From: Chloroflexota bacterium
GTDB taxonomy: Bacteria; Chloroflexota; Anaerolineae; J102
DNA: 41,603 bases
Direction of reading: 5' to 3'
NCBI GenBank assembly: GCA_003353825.1
Contig: PIVW01000001.1
Coordinates: 1 to 41,603 of the forward strand
Shown: positions 15,831 through 25,908 of the stretch, in pieces
Layout of the letters: each line of letters opens with the position of its first letter
Position numbering within the stretch: the first letter of the stretch is position 1
The notes under the pieces: generated by a model
What the model was told of the DNA's origin: nothing
What the model saw: the letters and a program-made list of their open reading frames with translations, nothing else
Databases searched by the model: none
Position numbers and translations under genes: made by a program

Positions 15831-18800
15831 TTAGTAGATTATCGTCAAGTTGATCGGCTCGGAAACTTCAATCCAGATAGCGTCCCCTGGCCTGAAATGG
15901 GTGAGGGTATTGTTTGATGCATTAGGAATGAAATACTTCCATTGTTGCGTATCATTCTCCCAAACCTGTACCCGCTCATATCTATCGGCAATGGTCGCCA
16001 ACGCACTCTCGACCGCCTGATTCGATAACGACGGGAATCCGATCTGGTTCCACCCGCTATTCAGATGAATCGTCGTTGTTGCAGGGATCAACCCTGTAAC
16101 GTCAAGGGTATCACCCTCTGTCATATGGACCCAAACGCCAATCAATTCGGGGATAGCATGTAGATCGTTGTCGGTGGCATCTGGTCTGAAGTTGCGCCAC
16201 TGCGCATGTAATCCCGTATTTTCATACCAGCGAACTTCGCTAAGGTTGCCAGCAAGACTACCGAGCACGGTGGGCAACGATGGATTGGTAGGGATAACCG
16301 GCAAAGAGAGGGCGTTCCAACCCGGTCTTAGTGCCATCTGCAAGGTTTGTAGACCGCTATCACCGCTCGGAGTGGGGGACGGGGGGCGTGTTGGCGTAGG
16401 TGTTGGGGAGGAGAGTTCGGTTCCTGTTGACAGTGTGATTAACAGCCGGGGGCGGATCTCTAAGTTATCATTATCGGCACTGGCGATATTCAGCGCCAGA
16501 TCAGGCTGTCCATCCAGCCGCAGTAACCAGCCGAAGTTATCGGCGCCATTTAACCACGACTGTACATCATCGGTTACATCAAGTGATATGGCAGGGTTAC
16601 TGGTGAGTACGACAGCAGCACTGGCCGGCAGCGCATAATCAAGATCAGCAGCACCTGCTCCCGCCAGTGCCCAGGCCTGTGATCTCGTAGCAACATGCCA
16701 ATTCGCGACTTCTGAATCCCAGTTACGGACCAGGCGATTGATTATGAGTGCTGGTGTTGATTCAGGTACGCTGCGATAGTTAACATAAAGTTGGAGTTCC
16801 GCTTGTAGCACGGTGGTTTGAGAAAGAATGGGCGAGAGATCGAATTTCAGTAAGCTGCGATTGCGGTTGTCCGTAGCTTCTTCCAGTGCTAATAAGGGCG
16901 CCTGCACATAGTTCACCTGGGGATCAAAGCCGGATAAGAAGGTGTCTACATTGCCGGAGTAATCATTTACGTCCTGTTGCAGTGTCAGGGTGAAGCGATC
17001 GGGCGTGACAGTGGATGTGGGTGTGGCCGTCACGGTTGGGGTTGGCGTTGCCGTCTCTGTGGCGGTTGGCGTAGCTGTGGTGGTGGGTGTCTGTGTAACC
17101 GTGGGTGTTTCAGTGCCGGTTGGCGTAATGGTTGGGGTTGGTGTGATCGTTGGCGTGGGGGTAATCGTAGCTGTTGCGGTTGCTGTGGCCGTGGTTGTAG
17201 CTGTTGGCGTGTTGGTTGGGGTTGGGGTATCGGTCGGGGTGGGCGTATTGCTAGGTGTGACCGTGGCGGTTGCTGTGGGGAAATCACCGTTTGAGGGTAG
17301 GGCGTAGAGGATTTCTAGCTTGGGCCGGTAGTCGGGATTGTCGGTGTATTCGGCCGCAGCTACAAAGAATCGGGCAAAGGGGCCTGTAGATTCAATCAGC
17401 CAACCATGATTGTCGGCCTCTCCGCTTGCAAAGGCGGCGACATCCTCTGTGACATCGAAGTCAATCCAGCCTATTTCTGTCAGCGAACGACTATCGCTGG
17501 GGGACTCTGCATGATCTGTAGAGCCTTGCGCGCCTGCGATTTCCCAGGCTGTACCAATCGCAGATTGTGTCCACGTAGCCTCATTGACTTCCCAAGGTTT
17601 GAACATTCGGTAGATGGCAACATCGAGGTCCTGGCCCCCATCTAAGACAGCCCTATATGTAAGGAAGGCCTGATTGATGATGGCCTCAGGGGGGAGTGCG
17701 CTGAGATCAAATCGTACAAGACCACTTTTGGATGAATCGGCTCCGGCCGCGCGCCATTCGAGTGTAGCATCGGCGCCATGATTTTGATCGGGAAGCCACA
17801 TATCAAGAAATGTGTCTTGAACACCGGTATAACCATTGGTCCCGGCCTGTAATTCCAGTCGATACGCTTGTAGGGTTAGCTCACCCAGATCGGCAAAGAC
17901 GCCCCCAGTGCTCGCCCCCTCCCAAACCAACCAGTTTTCCGGCACAGGATTACCCTCATCATCGTCGGCGACACCGATGTTAAAACCGACGAGCCGTTCA
18001 TGTACCAGATCACCGCCCAACATGTTGGTGGGAATGGCAACTTCGATCTCATAACCTTCGGGGATTTGCACAACGTATGCCAGCGCATTGTATCCCCCCA
18101 GAACTTCGCCATTAGCCGAAATACGTATATCCCAATCGTTCGCGCCCAGGTTTCGACCATCCTGATTACCATCAAAGGCGAGATGCACGGCATCGCCTAC
18201 GAGCACGGCGTCATCCCGAACTCTGATACCTACGAAAACATACTGCGGCTGCCAACGACTACGAACTTCGACGCTGAGGTCATTTTCGTTAGGCGTCGTG
18301 TCCCCCTGGCTTGTGTCGGCTGTTGCCGCGGTTAGCGGCATGGTCCCATCCGCTGTCCAATCAACCAGGTCGCCATCGAGTGTCAAGTCATTGGCAGGGT
18401 ATGAGATCAGTGTTCGGCTGTCGCCGCCAAAGGGAAACAGGGTGATGGTTGCAAAAAGATCGGGTTCGTCAAGCAAGGTTGGGGCAGCCCACACCAAGGT
18501 AGTTTCTTCGCCTTCGCCATCATCGTCGACAAGGGCAAGGTTTATCCCCACCGTTCTGCCTGATAACAGATCACCACCCAGCGCTGCGGCAGGGATCTCC
18601 AGCTCTAAACGATAGCCCGTTCCCGTCGGCAGCGTAGCTGTCTGTATGGCGATTCCATCATCGCTAACTCTACCATCCGCGTAGAAGCTGAAGCTGTGAT
18701 CATCTGACCCGCCGCCGCTGTCGTTATTCAGACCATCGACTGCCAATTCGATGCGATCTTCACCGCTAACCATATCATCGCTAACCTCGATGCCCGCAAA

Positions 18801-21044
18801 GAGCCGATCTTCCCACCAGCGCACTCGCACCCGGGCACTGAGATCAGCTGTTTGAGGTACGGCGCCCAGTAGTGTGTCGACGGTCTCGGCATTAATAGTC
18901 ACAGCTCCGCTCTGCGACCAATCGTCCAGCTCGCCATCGGTGTAGGTGTGTTGCTGGGCATCGGCGCGCACGTTCTTGGTAGACGCCGCTTTGTGGAGCA
19001 AGACAACATTGTCTTCGCCAACCGCATAGGCGAGATCTTCGCTGTGAACGGAGAGACCGTGAAGATTGCCGTCGCTGGGAACATTGAGCTGGGTCCAGCT
19101 ATTGCCACCATCAGTGGTTGCAGCAAGCAATCCCTGCTCGCCAACGGCCCACCCATTGCTTTCATCGAGCATTTCCACAGCCAGAAACATCCTGGTATCG
19201 TCACTGAAGGTGAAGTCCGTCCAATTGTAGCCGCCATCATTGCTGTGCAGGATGCCTGCTGACACACAAGGTTCGGCATGCACCCAGGGAGCGGGCCGCG
19301 CACAACCCCCATACCAGATATTGTCCAATTGGCCGTCACTGTTAGCGTCGTAGGCGTCGATAGCGTGGAAGAACCAGCCGGCATATTGGCTGGGGAGTGC
19401 CGGACGGTGCCCCCATGAGGCTCCCCCATTGGCGGTGATACGCGGTCCGGGATTGGTCTTGAGGATGGCGATCGCCCCCGCATTTTCATTGATCATATCC
19501 AGATCGATACCCGTTGTTCTGATCACAGGCGTCGATTCGGCCCACGTACCGTTGTTAGTGGTATAGAAATAGTGGTGTGTACCGCTAATAACGCCTTTGC
19601 TATTTGAAGTACGGTTGACATCATATAGAAAGCCGCCATAACCGGGCGCCCATTCCCGTTTCCAGCTGGCGCCTCCGTCAGTCGTGTGAAGGAGTAGACC
19701 GGAGCGTCCCACGGCGTGGCAATCGTCGGCGTTTGCAGGTGCACAGTCCAGCGCCATGAGCCATGCTCCCACCGTGTCAGCGGTAGCGATCGTGGCAGGA
19801 TCGCTGCGAAATGCTTGATAGAGCTCACGCCAGGTTTCACCACCATCGCTTGTTTTCAGGCCCGAAACATGGTCCCCGACAATATATGCGACTGTTTCAG
19901 AAGCTGCCACTACATCGAAATAACGAGGATAATGCCCACCGATCAGGTGTCTCCAGACATTGTCACTCTCAGTGTGCCAAACAAACCAGCTTTGGGGATT
20001 CACCGGGCCGCCCCAACTACCATCGTTTGCAGTGACAACGCTACCGCCGGCCCAGGCTTGATCGGTGCTTGCAACTGCCAGCGCGTATAGATCACGCCCA
20101 TCTCGTTCACTGCCGTCGATAGAAGGGACCTGCGTCCATGTGAGACCGCCATCGCCGGTTCGGGCAAGCCGCCCATCTTTCCCTACCACCCACCCGATCT
20201 GGTTTTGCCCACGAACGAATTCGACTTTATGGAGGTCGCCGCCACTGCCAAGATTTCGCGTATGCCATGTGGCGCCCTGATCGTTGCTGTAGCGCAAGGT
20301 GTCAGCCTCGCCGACAACCCACGCCTCTGTACCAAAGAGATGGACATCGTGCAAATCCGTATTGCCGGAGACGACTCCAGGATGACTGGTCCAAGAGGAT
20401 CCAGCATCAGTAGTTGACATAAGTGTGCCATCGTTGCCTACGACAATACCCTTCTGCCCCCCCGGATACATCTTGATCCCGCGCAGTTGCTGGGAAACAC
20501 CACTGTTTTGGGCCTGCCAACTGGCGCCGCCATTATTCGTATGGGCGATAAATCCATCCTCGCCAACTATCCAGCCGGACAAGCTGTCTATGAAATGGAC
20601 GCCGAGCAAGTCAGCAGTCAGTCCCACATTGAGCGAGCGCCAACTAACGCCACCATCTTCAGAGACGAGGATCGTGCCTTGCTGGCCAACTGCCCAAACA
20701 TTCAGTCCTGTTCGAGATAAGCCAAAAAGGTCGGGTTCGGGAACAGGGGACTGATAATGCCAGGTCTGTCCGCCATTCGTGCTGCTAAGAATCATGCCTT
20801 GTGAGCCGACGCCTAACAGATGTTGGCTGTCTTTCGCTGTCAGGGCGTAGAGGGCGCCATCCCCTTTCCAAACTCGCTGCCAGGAAGTTTCAGTACCTGC
20901 ACTAGGTTTGAGTTGTGGCTCGGGAGATGCTGTAGTCAGACTTGTCGCCAGCAACAAGATCGCTGTTATGGCCAGGAGGGCAACCCGTAGAAATCGCATT
21001 GCCGGTCGGGATTGGGTTTTGGGCAAGTGGTTGGACATGTTCAT
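15831..21044 (-). CDS. Giant secreted multidomain protein: YCF48-like propeller, CBM9-like, DNRLRE (1737 aa)
   Basis: The signal peptide core is [19 protein letters not shown] (about residues 18-40). Residues ~50-690 are BNR/YCF48-like beta-propeller repeats ([57 protein letters not shown]). Two CBM9/DOMON-like modules follow at ~698-870 and ~880-1058 ([24 protein letters not shown]). Then come two DNRLRE modules (~1061-1248 and ~1351-1538, each with DTFL..., LVRFDLS or LKFDLS), separated by a Thr-Pro linker (~1250-1347), a second short linker, and a C-terminal module (~1575-1737) with GWNALSLP and [11 protein letters not shown] repeats. There is no catalytic signature; a cell-surface binding or structural role is inferred. 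Start ATG at 21044; no strong ribosome site is seen. Confidence 0.9.
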   Translation of the reverse strand: MNMSNHLPKTQSRPAMRFLRVALLAITAILLLATSLTTASPEPQLKPSAGTETSWQRVWKGDGALYALTAKDSQHLLGVGSQGMILSSTNGGQTWHYQSPVPEPDLFGLSRTGLNVWAVGQQGTILVSEDGGVSWRSLNVGLTADLLGVHFIDSLSGWIVGEDGFIAHTNNGGASWQAQNSGVSQQLRGIKMYPGGQKGIVVGNDGTLMSTTDAGSSWTSHPGVVSGNTDLHDVHLFGTEAWVVGEADTLRYSNDQGATWHTRNLGSGGDLHKVEFVRGQNQIGWVVGKDGRLARTGDGGLTWTQVPSIDGSERDGRDLYALAVASTDQAWAGGSVVTANDGSWGGPVNPQSWFVWHTESDNVWRHLIGGHYPRYFDVVAASETVAYIVGDHVSGLKTSDGGETWRELYQAFRSDPATIATADTVGAWLMALDCAPANADDCHAVGRSGLLLHTTDGGASWKREWAPGYGGFLYDVNRTSNSKGVISGTHHYFYTTNNGTWAESTPVIRTTGIDLDMINENAGAIAILKTNPGPRITANGGASWGHRPALPSQYAGWFFHAIDAYDANSDGQLDNIWYGGCARPAPWVHAEPCVSAGILHSNDGGYNWTDFTFSDDTRMFLAVEMLDESNGWAVGEQGLLAATTDGGNSWTQLNVPSDGNLHGLSVHSEDLAYAVGEDNVVLLHKAASTKNVRADAQQHTYTDGELDDWSQSGAVTINAETVDTLLGAVPQTADLSARVRVRWWEDRLFAGIEVSDDMVSGEDRIELAVDGLNNDSGGGSDDHSFSFYADGRVSDDGIAIQTATLPTGTGYRLELEIPAAALGGDLLSGRTVGINLALVDDDGEGEETTLVWAAPTLLDEPDLFATITLFPFGGDSRTLISYPANDLTLDGDLVDWTADGTMPLTAATADTSQGDTTPNENDLSVEVRSRWQPQYVFVGIRVRDDAVLVGDAVHLAFDGNQDGRNLGANDWDIRISANGEVLGGYNALAYVVQIPEGYEIEVAIPTNMLGGDLVHERLVGFNIGVADDDEGNPVPENWLVWEGASTGGVFADLGELTLQAYRLELQAGTNGYTGVQDTFLDMWLPDQNHGADATLEWRAAGADSSKSGLVRFDLSALPPEAIINQAFLTYRAVLDGGQDLDVAIYRMFKPWEVNEATWTQSAIGTAWEIAGAQGSTDHAESPSDSRSLTEIGWIDFDVTEDVAAFASGEADNHGWLIESTGPFARFFVAAAEYTDNPDYRPKLEILYALPSNGDFPTATATVTPSNTPTPTDTPTPTNTPTATTTATATATATITPTPTITPTPTITPTGTETPTVTQTPTTTATPTATETATPTPTVTATPTSTVTPDRFTLTLQQDVNDYSGNVDTFLSGFDPQVNYVQAPLLALEEATDNRNRSLLKFDLSPILSQTTVLQAELQLYVNYRSVPESTPALIINRLVRNWDSEVANWHVATRSQAWALAGAGAADLDYALPASAAVVLTSNPAISLDVTDDVQSWLNGADNFGWLLRLDGQPDLALNIASADNDNLEIRPRLLITLSTGTELSSPTPTPTRPPSPTPSGDSGLQTLQMALRPGWNALSLPVIPTNPSLPTVLGSLAGNLSEVRWYENTGLHAQWRNFRPDATDNDLHAIPELIGVWVHMTEGDTLDVTGLIPATTTIHLNSGWNQIGFPSLSNQAVESALATIADRYERVQVWENDTQQWKYFIPNASNNTLTHFRPGDAIWIEVSEPINLTIIY
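17000..17290 (-). repeat. Low-complexity Thr-Pro linker-coding repeat
   Basis: Runs of GTTGGCGT/GTGGGTGT-type hexamers encode about 95 residues of TPTPT/TATAT linker between the two DNRLRE modules of the 1737-aa protein. Such DNA slips easily, and all six frames stay open here, which creates several false reading frames. Confidence 0.85.
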
Positions 21045-21579
21045 GTGATCTTGGGTGGAGAGGCAATCATGATTTGATAGGCCTGAGAAAGGGAGCCTCT
21101 TTCCAACATAGCAGCCCCAACCTGGCCCGTCAAGGGGTATCAGCCTTTCATGATGAAACTGTCATCGACTGGGGTTGCACGCCTGATGTAGATGACAGAA
21201 ATGTAATCATTTATAGCTCCACTGGCTGTCAACTGCCAAAGAATCTCTGTCTCTAACAGCAATTTTTGTAACCCGGGAAACCTGTAGACCCTGTAAACCC
21301 GTAGACCTATAGACCGAAACAAACGTCGCCTGCCGGAGTCGGACTGGTTTTCCGGGTTACCAGTGTATCGGTTAACCCTCTACACGAAACCAAAATCGGG
21401 CCGGCTCGATCTGGGCAAATTAACGCATACAACACATATTTTGCGGAGTAATCCTGTATTGGTTATATGTCGAACAACGTGAAGCGATATGCCCTCTCAT
21501 CGAGATATTATTCACGTTTCACGGAACAGTCTGAATCAGTGCCAACCACGCGAAATGCAGTTGAACCCTGATTCGTAAG
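21045..21579. other. Gene-free stretch upstream of the 1737-aa gene
   Basis: These 535 bp hold no supported gene. The stretch contains an imperfect inverted-repeat unit at 21268-21360 and, at 21516-21523, GTTTCACG followed by GAACAG, a half-match to the parS consensus that is not convincing. The promoter of the 1737-aa gene should lie near 21050-21130, but no clear boxes were seen. Confidence 0.6.
21268..21360. repeat. 93-bp inverted-repeat unit with internal short repeats
   Basis: The left arm GTAACCCGGGAAACCTGT (21268-21285) and the right arm ACTGGTTTTCCGGGTTAC (21343-21360) match at 16 of 18 positions as an inverted repeat. Between them are degenerate ~9-bp units CTGTAGACC, CTGTAAACC, CGTAGACC and TATAGACC. 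No target duplication is evident. It could be a small mobile-element remnant or a structured RNA. Confidence 0.5.
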
Positions 21580-22437
21580 TCACCCATCCCCAACCAGTCC
21601 TCTTAACACAGCCAGATTCTCGACATCCTCGTGCATGTCTTTGCTCTTCGGCGTTTCCAAGATCATCGGGACCTCGCTTAAACGAGGATCATTGACCAAG
21701 TGCCGAAAGCCATCTAATCCCACAAAACCCTCTCCGATGTGAGTGTGGCGATCTTTACGGCTGTTCAAATCGTGTTTGCTATCATTGAGGTGAAAGCACT
21801 TCAAGTGTTCGAGGCCGATACGCTCATCGAACTCGGATGTCACAGAGTCTAACCCTTCAACGGTACGAAAATCATAACCGGCTGCCAAAACATGACAGGT
21901 GTCGAAGCAGATGCTTACGCGTTCAGATTCGGCGCAGAGATTGCGAATGGCGCCTAACTGTTCGAAACGATAGCCAAGGTGATGACCGGCGCCGGCGGTG
22001 GTCTCTAGCAGGGTGAGTGTCGAGAAATCAGAAGTGCGGGCATGGCACTCGTCTAAAGCCGTAGCGATGCGTTCGAGTCCGAAGTCTTCACCTTGGCCCA
22101 TATGTGATCCGGGATGCAGAACCACGCCGAGCAATCCCAATGCTTCTGCCCGTTCGAGTTCATCGACAAAGGTGTCGATAGATTTCTGCCAAAGGTCGGG
22201 TTTAGGTGAGCCGAGATTGATCAAATAAGACGCATGCGATGGGATAGGCCTGACATCGTATTCGGCTTGGGCGCTACGCCAGCGCTCGATTTCGGCAGGT
22301 TCTAAGGGTTTGCCTACCCAGCGATTATTGTTGCGAGTGAAGATCTGCATAGTGTCACAGCCGATGCTGTTGGCTCGGGCAAATGCCTTACTGACACCGC
22401 CTGCTGCGCTGACATGAGCGCCAAAACGTTGAGACAT
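21580..22437 (-). CDS. nfo: Deoxyribonuclease IV (endonuclease IV, AP endonuclease)
   Basis: This 285-aa AP endonuclease of the xylose-isomerase-like TIM-barrel fold cuts 5' of abasic sites in base-excision repair. The metal ligands and signatures are visible: FGAHVSAAGGV at the N-terminus, VLHPGSHMGQGEDFG, LLETTAGAGHHLGYRFEQL, ICFDTCHVLAAGYDF, and CFHLNDSKHDLNSRKDRHTH leading into IGEGFVGLDGF, with LETPK near the C-terminus. The length matches the family. It starts at ATG (MSQRFGAHVSA) and stands alone between gene-poor gaps on the minus strand. Confidence 0.96.
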   Translation of the reverse strand: MSQRFGAHVSAAGGVSKAFARANSIGCDTMQIFTRNNNRWVGKPLEPAEIERWRSAQAEYDVRPIPSHASYLINLGSPKPDLWQKSIDTFVDELERAEALGLLGVVLHPGSHMGQGEDFGLERIATALDECHARTSDFSTLTLLETTAGAGHHLGYRFEQLGAIRNLCAESERVSICFDTCHVLAAGYDFRTVEGLDSVTSEFDERIGLEHLKCFHLNDSKHDLNSRKDRHTHIGEGFVGLDGFRHLVNDPRLSEVPMILETPKSKDMHEDVENLAVLRGLVGDG

Positions 22438-22576
22438 GATGAAGGTTTATCTGTGGGATAAATTGTAAGGCTCGTCGTATTGCGTGTGACGATCGCTTAT
22501 TTCGAGGAGAGCTCTTTGAATGTAGGAAATGGGTGGCGTATTCAAGGCAAAACATGTCCACGTTGCTATACGAAGG

Positions 22577-23017
22577 CTATTGTGGCTGAACTCCGACATG
22601 CATCTCATAGACCAGCCTGCCTCCTAAATGACCTGCAATCAGCAGTATGGCAGATGCCGCTATCAGGAGCAAGGCCCACTGCCAGCGCCGGCGCGGCCAG
22701 CTTTCATCCTTCTGCCAGCGATATTGCCAGTACAGCGCCAGACCATACAGCACCCAGGACAGCAATATGGCCGTTGTATGTTGATCGGCCACTTGGTCTG
22801 CAGAAGTGCCTATTTCAATGCCAGATTTATCGATTAGTCCTGTGATCATGGCAGGAACCGAGAGAATCCAACCGATCAGGAGGCTTACAAATCCCCAACT
22901 TTTCAGCCAGGTATAGGGTTTCCATTCATAAACAAGGGAAGCGATCGCCCCTAAAAAAAGAAGGGCGAGAGGGAAGTGAACGAGGCTGGGATGCAGCGGG
23001 AGTGAGAAAAGAGACAC
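22577..23017 (-). CDS. DUF2231 family membrane protein
   Basis: This 146-aa protein has four predicted membrane segments (LVHFPLALLFLGAIASLVY; WGFVSLLIGWILSVPAMITGL; AILLSWVLYGLALYW; WALLLIAASAILLIAGHLGG). The N-terminal LHPSLVHFPLALL and the conserved ADQHTTAI are hallmarks of DUF2231, whose conserved histidines may bind heme or metal (inference). The start appears to be GTG. Its function is not established. It lies in a minus-strand series between nfo and a GNAT gene, with 66 bp to the latter. Confidence 0.85.
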   Translation of the reverse strand: MSLFSLPLHPSLVHFPLALLFLGAIASLVYEWKPYTWLKSWGFVSLLIGWILSVPAMITGLIDKSGIEIGTSADQVADQHTTAILLSWVLYGLALYWQYRWQKDESWPRRRWQWALLLIAASAILLIAGHLGGRLVYEMHVGVQPQ

Positions 23018-23083
23018 GGGATAAGGTTTGATATTGGTGGGTGGATAATTGGTTAATGTGGTGGAATGATCAGGTAAAAGAAA

Positions 23084-23854
23084 TCAGTCTGACAGATGCC
23101 AGCGCAACAATGCGAGTTCATTGATGATGCTAAAACCAAGACTTTCGTATAGTGCCTGTGCTGGCCTGTTGGTTTGGAAAAGGCAAAGGAAGGGGGTTTT
23201 TCCCACATTTTGAATGAAGTCCACCAAATTGCCTACCACCTGTCTGGCATAACCGCGACGGCGAAACTGTGGATGAGTGATAATAGAGCCGATTTCGCAC
23301 ATGCCCGGTATTTGGGATTGGATCCCTCCCATAGCAACCAGACGTTTTCCGCTGAAGGCGCCGAAGTAGGGATTGCGAGCGAAAGTGTCTGGCCCGAATG
23401 CCAAGACTTCGTCGGTGGCGGCCAGTGCCAGCATGTGGGGTAAATCATCATAGCTGAGTTGCCGAGTGTCTGTGTGGGATACTTGACCGCAGTCACCAGC
23501 AAGGAGCATCTGCCACTCCATACGTTCTTGTTCGACGATTACCGCCTGGTGCATCCCTGTACGGATGGGACCGGGAACCAAGGAATACGCCAACTGGCCG
23601 GGGTCTAGTAGTGTCTTTGCCAGTTGCCGGATCGTGCAAGGGTCTTCACCTTGTACGGCGATAGCCGTAAAAGGCAGGCCTTGATAGTGTGTAAGGCAGT
23701 GCCTGTCGCCATCGTATGCAAACCGGCAGTATGTTGACCCAATCGTGACGTTGTTGACCCAAGTGTAATTGGCCAAAGCGCTGATGGGATCGGTTGCCAA
23801 CCAGTTCTGAGCCAGAGCGACCATGCTGTGGGGTGGAATTGTATGAATTGTCAA
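23084..23854 (-). CDS. GNAT family N-acetyltransferase
   Basis: This 256-aa protein has an N-terminal variable domain (to about 130) and a C-terminal GNAT domain. The acetyl-CoA binding motif A is visible in CEIGSIITHPQFRRRGYARQ (Q/RxxGxG/A type: RRRGYAR), followed by LCLFQTNRPAQALYESLGFS, motif B of the FR47-like group. The substrate is unknown. The open frame begins with TTG at 23854; an ATG ten codons on (23824) is an alternative, and neither has a good ribosome site. The upstream 637-bp gap carries mobile elements. Confidence 0.87.
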   Translation of the reverse strand: MTIHTIPPHSMVALAQNWLATDPISALANYTWVNNVTIGSTYCRFAYDGDRHCLTHYQGLPFTAIAVQGEDPCTIRQLAKTLLDPGQLAYSLVPGPIRTGMHQAVIVEQERMEWQMLLAGDCGQVSHTDTRQLSYDDLPHMLALAATDEVLAFGPDTFARNPYFGAFSGKRLVAMGGIQSQIPGMCEIGSIITHPQFRRRGYARQVVGNLVDFIQNVGKTPFLCLFQTNRPAQALYESLGFSIINELALLRWHLSD

Positions 23855-23898
23855 GATAAAGCCAAATACCCCGACTTGAGTTTAGTGATGTCGAACTC

Positions 23899-24024
23899 GT
23901 ATCTTCTCAATAACTTGGGGGAACTAACCCGTCCACGAAGGTGGACGTCCGGCGTAGGTTCGTCGAACCCCGCCCCCAGAGCCCGAATTCATTCGGCGAG
24001 TGCCCCGGAATATTGAGAAGATAC
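23899..24024 (+). mobile_element. MITE-like element, copy A (126 bp) with 8-bp target duplication
   Basis: The terminal inverted repeats GTATCTTCTCAATA (23899-23912) and TATTGAGAAGATAC (24011-24024) are perfect over 14 bp. The element is flanked on both sides by the identical octamer TCGAACTC (23891-23898 and 24025-24032), a textbook target duplication. Inside are two short hairpins (CGTCCAC-GAAG-GTGGACG and CCGAAT-TC-ATTCGG). A copy about 90% identical lies in the opposite orientation at 38071-38195. There is no coding capacity, so it must be mobilised in trans. Confidence 0.9.
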
Positions 24025-24388
24025 TCGAACTCTCAGGAAGTAACCTTAATATCTCATGATGTTTGGAAACTCCTTCAGCTGACGCAGGCTGCGTCTTTAC
24101 ACATTATCCGTAACGATCTAAAATAAGTTTATCCCAATCTCTTGGGCAATAGTGTTGTTTTGTATTAACGTTAAACTAGGTTTGTTATCTGATATCTAGG
24201 TGTGAAATTGTTATATTTGCAAAATCAAGGTTGTATAGAAAATTATATATAATTTAGTTTCTGCTATATCTTATTTTGACAGGGGAATGAGATTCAGTGA
24301 AAATTAAATCAATCTTATTTAAAACCTATTTCCGGAAGAAAAGAATAAATACACATATGGATAATAATATTCTTAATGGTGGCGACAG

Positions 24389-24477
24389 GGTCTTCTCAAT
24401 AAGTAGGGGCGCACCCTTGCGGTCGCCCGTCGGGCAGGTGCAAAACCGTGCCTCTACCCCGAATATTGAGATGATAC
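24389..24477 (+). mobile_element. MITE-like element, variant copy C (89 bp)
   Basis: The left end GGTCTTCTCAATA and right end TATTGAGATGATAC match the ends of copies A and B with one or two changes. The interior is different: GTAGGGGCGC...GCCTCTACCCC, a palindromic segment. The flanks GGCGACAG (24381-24388) and GATGACAG (24478-24485) agree at 6 of 8 positions, consistent with an older target duplication. It sits 14 bp from the stop of the acyl-CoA dehydrogenase gene. Confidence 0.7.
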
Positions 24478-24491
24478 GATGACAGTGCGAA

Positions 24492-25346
24492 TCATTGAGA
24501 ATAATCGTAAAAACCACGACCGGATTTGCGACCGAGCAACCCAGCTATAACCATTTGCCGTAACAGAGGCGGGGCTTTGAAGCGCGGGTCACCATATTCA
24601 TTGTAAAGGACTTCGGACACAGCCAGTGTGGTGTCGAGTCCCACAAAATCGGCAAGTGTGAGAGGACCCATGGGGTGGGCTAAACCAAGCTTGATACCGG
24701 TGTCGATATCCTCTCTACTGGCAAGCCCGGCGTCAAATACAGCGATAGCATCGATTATAAAGGGGATCAGCAGGCGGTTGATGATGAAGCCGGGACTGTC
24801 TTTGGCCACAACCGTGGTTTTGCCCATGCGGTCGCTCACAGAGATGGCAGTGGACATGGTTTCATCGCTAGTGAGGAGGCCACGCACTAATTCGAGTAAT
24901 GGCATAACCGGCACCGGGTTGAAAAAGTGCATCCCCAAAACCCTGTCAGGGCGATTGCTTACCGCGGCAATGGCGGCAATGCTGATGGATGAAGTGTTTG
25001 TCGCCAGAATCACATCCTCGCCAACCACTGCATCCAATGTGCTGAAAATGCGCTCTTTCAGTTCGATCTGTTCTGTCACCGCTTCGATTATCAGATCCGC
25101 TGCTGCCAGATCTGCCAGATCCACAGTGCCGTTGATGTTGGCAAGAACTCTATCGGCATCGATCTGGCTTAGTTTGCTTTTTATGACAGCACGTCCCAAC
25201 GAATGCTCGATGCGCTCCATGCCCACGTGCAGCAGATCGTCGTTCAGTTCGCCAACAATGACATCGAATCCGCATTTTGCTGCGACTTCAGCAATGCCCG
25301 AGCCCATCAGGCCACAGCCAACTACACCAATTGTTTGTACATACAT
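24492..25346 (-). CDS. 3-hydroxyacyl-CoA (3-hydroxybutyryl-CoA) dehydrogenase
   Basis: This 284-aa NAD(P)-dependent enzyme of the Hbd/PaaH type oxidises (S)-3-hydroxyacyl-CoA, or reduces acetoacetyl-CoA, in fatty-acid or butyrate metabolism. The Rossmann loop GVVGCGLMGSGIAEV is at residues ~6-20. The NTSSISI block, the catalytic HFFNPVPVMPLLELV and the dimerisation-domain motifs DSPGFIINRLLIPFI, GLAHPMGPLTLADFVGLDT and GRKSGRGFYDY are all present. The open frame extends 21 codons further up, but the ATG at 25346 (MYVQTIGVVGCG) fits the family, with AAGGG upstream. No partner beta-oxidation genes are adjacent. Confidence 0.94.
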   Translation of the reverse strand: MYVQTIGVVGCGLMGSGIAEVAAKCGFDVIVGELNDDLLHVGMERIEHSLGRAVIKSKLSQIDADRVLANINGTVDLADLAAADLIIEAVTEQIELKERIFSTLDAVVGEDVILATNTSSISIAAIAAVSNRPDRVLGMHFFNPVPVMPLLELVRGLLTSDETMSTAISVSDRMGKTTVVAKDSPGFIINRLLIPFIIDAIAVFDAGLASREDIDTGIKLGLAHPMGPLTLADFVGLDTTLAVSEVLYNEYGDPRFKAPPLLRQMVIAGLLGRKSGRGFYDYSQ

Positions 25347-25473
25347 GGCAATACCCTTAGGGAAAAGAGGTGGTTTTGTGACGAAGTGATCATCTTGCCA
25401 CCTTGTCACCCCTCACCTTGTCAGATGAGAAACCAAGATAGACAATTCCTTGTCGATCATTTTGCGAAAGTGT

Positions 25474-25908
25474 CTACTGAGACTGTGTCTCACCGGAGGA
25501 CTGGCTTAACAAGGCTGTAAATCGCTGCGCTATTTCTGCCTGAGGATCATGTAATTTCTGCCAGATATCATGACAGGGGTTGTCTGGCTCGGCCAACCGT
25601 GTTTGATACCAGACCAATGAGTTATCGATCCCTGTTGCAATGAATTGCAGGCGGGCTGTAGTAGTGCGGCGTAGTTTCCCCTGATAAACCAACTCATCAT
25701 TGATCCCGATGCGAGCGGGCGCGACATCTGCCTGGCGTAACGTGTGGGCTAATAGTTCCACCGCCTGTTGCTCTTGTTCGAGCATATCGCCCATCAGGGC
25801 GGCTATATCCGTCTTGGGGCGTAGTCTAAGGAAATATTCGAGTATGATCACCCAGGTCGAGCGATACCGTAGGTTTGAGATCAGGTCATTGGTCGAGCGA
25901 TCAGGCAT
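25474..25908 (-). CDS. Hypothetical alpha-helical protein (144 aa)
   Basis: I do not recognise a family. The sequence is almost wholly helical, with a central amphipathic helix rich in Glu/Gln (ALMGDMLEQEQQAVELLAHT) and another near the C-terminus, suggesting a small helical bundle of the ferritin-like or DinB-like kind; no metal-binding set is evident. Its ATG overlaps the PIG-L stop (ATGCCTGA, 8 nt), so it is translationally coupled to the upstream deacetylase gene and probably works with it. Low Cys and Trp content; predicted cytosolic. Confidence 0.7.
   Translation of the reverse strand: MPDRSTNDLISNLRYRSTWVIILEYFLRLRPKTDIAALMGDMLEQEQQAVELLAHTLRQADVAPARIGINDELVYQGKLRRTTTARLQFIATGIDNSLVWYQTRLAEPDNPCHDIWQKLHDPQAEIAQRFTALLSQSSGETQSQ

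Larger units (their letters stand above)
23855..24491. other. AT-rich gap with two small repeat elements
   Basis: These 637 bp contain two copies of the GTATCTTCTC-ended element (23899-24024 and 24389-24477) and, between them, about 350 bp of AT-rich DNA unlike the surroundings. One possible small frame (GTG at 24297, preceded by AGGGGAATGAG) runs into the second element and is not called as a gene. Confidence 0.65.

Noticed and set aside
15690..15917. 75-codon + strand frame between the giant genes
   Set aside because: It overlaps the 3' end of the 1737-aa gene and the hairpin, with no recognisable features.
16977..17307. Several open frames on both strands over the Thr-Pro linker
   Set aside because: They are by-products of low-complexity hexamer repeats; the minus-strand 1737-aa gene explains the region.
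21510..21530. parS-like site GTTTCACG
   Set aside because: Only one half of the palindrome is present (followed by GAACAG), and it is far from parA.
22480..22845. 121-codon + strand frame
   Set aside because: It is antisense to the well-supported DUF2231 gene.
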